This document shows, piece by piece, positions 5,703-6,111 of a stretch of DNA of 6,111 bases. Origin of the DNA: Candidatus Hydrothermarchaeota archaeon. GTDB taxonomy: Archaea > Hydrothermarchaeota > Hydrothermarchaeia > Hydrothermarchaeales > WAQR01. Numbering within the stretch: position 1 is the stretch's first letter; every line of letters starts with the position of its first letter. Below the pieces are notes generated by a model that did no database searches, was not told the DNA's origin, and worked only from the letters and a program-made list of their open reading frames with translations. Location of the stretch: contig WAQR01000019.1 in assembly GCA_015520145.1 (NCBI GenBank), positions 1 to 6,111 on the forward strand, written 5' to 3'. The translations under genes and the position numbers were made by a program.

Positions 5703-5710
5703 TTATATAA
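5703..5710 (+). promoter_or_regulatory. TATA box of the phosphoesterase gene
   Basis: TTATATAA, an almost ideal archaeal TATA box, is centred about 27 bp before the ATG at 5734. There is no ribosome binding site, so the transcript is probably leaderless. Confidence 0.7.
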
Positions 5711-5713
5711 TTC

Positions 5714-5719
5714 TTTTTT
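5714..5719 (+). terminator. T-tract, likely terminator of the potassium channel transcript
   Basis: Six consecutive T, 33 nt after the channel stop codon and without a hairpin, as is usual for archaeal termination. It lies between the TATA box and the start of the next gene, so it can end the upstream transcript without affecting the downstream one. Confidence 0.4.
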
Positions 5720-5733
5720 ATCAATTAGAACTC

Positions 5734-6111
5734 ATGGAGATAATATGTACGGCAGATTTTCATGGTGATACGTCGAACTTTGATAGGCTAAAAAGAGAGA
5801 ACGCAAACCTGCTGGTTATTGCAGGTGACCTGACGGATTTTGGCGGGCAGGATGATGCAAGAAAGATTATTGAACTCCTCAAAGGAGCTGCCAAACATAT
5901 AATAGCAGTACAGGGAAACTGTGATCGGCCTGGTGTTTTGGAGTACCTTAAAGATAATAATCTCTCAGTACATTCATCTGCAAAGGTTGAAGACAATATC
6001 GGATTCTTTGGCCTTGGCGGCTCGAATACAACCCCTTTTAATACTCCAACAGAATTTTCAGACGACGAAATCTGGAACTTCCTAAATACAGGATATAACC
6101 TGATTAAAGAC
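5734..6111 (+). CDS. COG2129-type metallophosphoesterase, 3'-truncated by window edge
   Basis: 126 codons are open from ATG 5734 to the last base, with no stop, so the gene continues outside the window. The calcineurin-like metal motifs are in order: D8-x-H10 in TADFHG, G31-D32 in IAGDLTD, and G61-N62-C63-D64 in VQGNCD. GLGGSNTTPFNTPTEFSDDEI (about 93-113) is the signature that places it in the archaeal COG2129 Icc-related phosphoesterase group rather than the YfcE group. Members are typically around 220 residues, so roughly half is present; the C-terminal metal-binding histidines should lie beyond the edge. It is a predicted cytoplasmic two-metal hydrolase of phosphomono- or diesters, substrate unknown. 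The start is supported by the TATA box at leaderless spacing. It has its own promoter, so it is not clearly linked to the potassium channel gene. Confidence 0.85.
   Translation, partial: MEIICTADFHGDTSNFDRLKRENANLLVIAGDLTDFGGQDDARKIIELLKGAAKHIIAVQGNCDRPGVLEYLKDNNLSVHSSAKVEDNIGFFGLGGSNTTPFNTPTEFSDDEIWNFLNTGYNLIKD

Overview
This window looks archaeal, from a methanogen or a methane-oxidising relative (ANME type). The clearest marker is the minus-strand gene at 3555-4532, a methanogenesis marker 12 (UPF0285) protein, a family known essentially only from methane-metabolising archaea. A DUF131/TIGR00304 membrane protein, an archaeal COG2129-type phosphoesterase, an MthK-like potassium channel, TATA-like boxes 22-30 bp upstream of start codons, and GGAGG-type ribosome binding sites all agree. 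The sequence alone does not separate methanogen from ANME.

Layout. At the left edge is the 3' part of a plus-strand M29/COG2309 aminopeptidase-like metalloenzyme (1-906). A gene-poor spacer follows (907-1213). Two minus-strand genes come next: a secreted lipoprotein of the sulfatase fold with Thr where the sulfatase nucleophile should be (1214-2689) and, upstream of it, a small two-helix DUF131 membrane protein (2737-2982). Each appears to have its own promoter. A second sparse spacer (2983-3330) precedes a 67-residue stand-alone PCP_red-domain protein on the plus strand (3331-3534). That gene converges, 20 bp apart, with the methanogenesis marker 12 gene (3555-4532, minus). The marker gene and a potassium channel with an RCK/TrkA regulatory domain (4730-5680, plus) are divergent, and a GC-rich inverted repeat lies between their promoters. 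A phosphoesterase with its own strong TATA box (5734-6111, plus) runs off the right edge.

How the genes relate. They look like single transcription units, not one pathway. No operon of two or more recognised partners is evident, and there is no CRISPR array, IS element, rRNA or tRNA. Several genes have a TATA box at the distance expected for leaderless mRNAs (2689, 4730, 5734). Others have Shine-Dalgarno sites (2982, 4532, and an internal site at 5033).

The most interesting points are: (1) the marker 12 frame carries its GIDHG phosphate-binding motif upstream of every ATG/GTG/TTG, and the best start is an AUU codon 7 nt after GAGGG; (2) the potassium channel has a GGAGGT site 7 nt before Met102, matching the internal start that gives MthK its free RCK subunits; (3) that channel lacks the MthK calcium ligands but keeps a dinucleotide-binding Rossmann motif.
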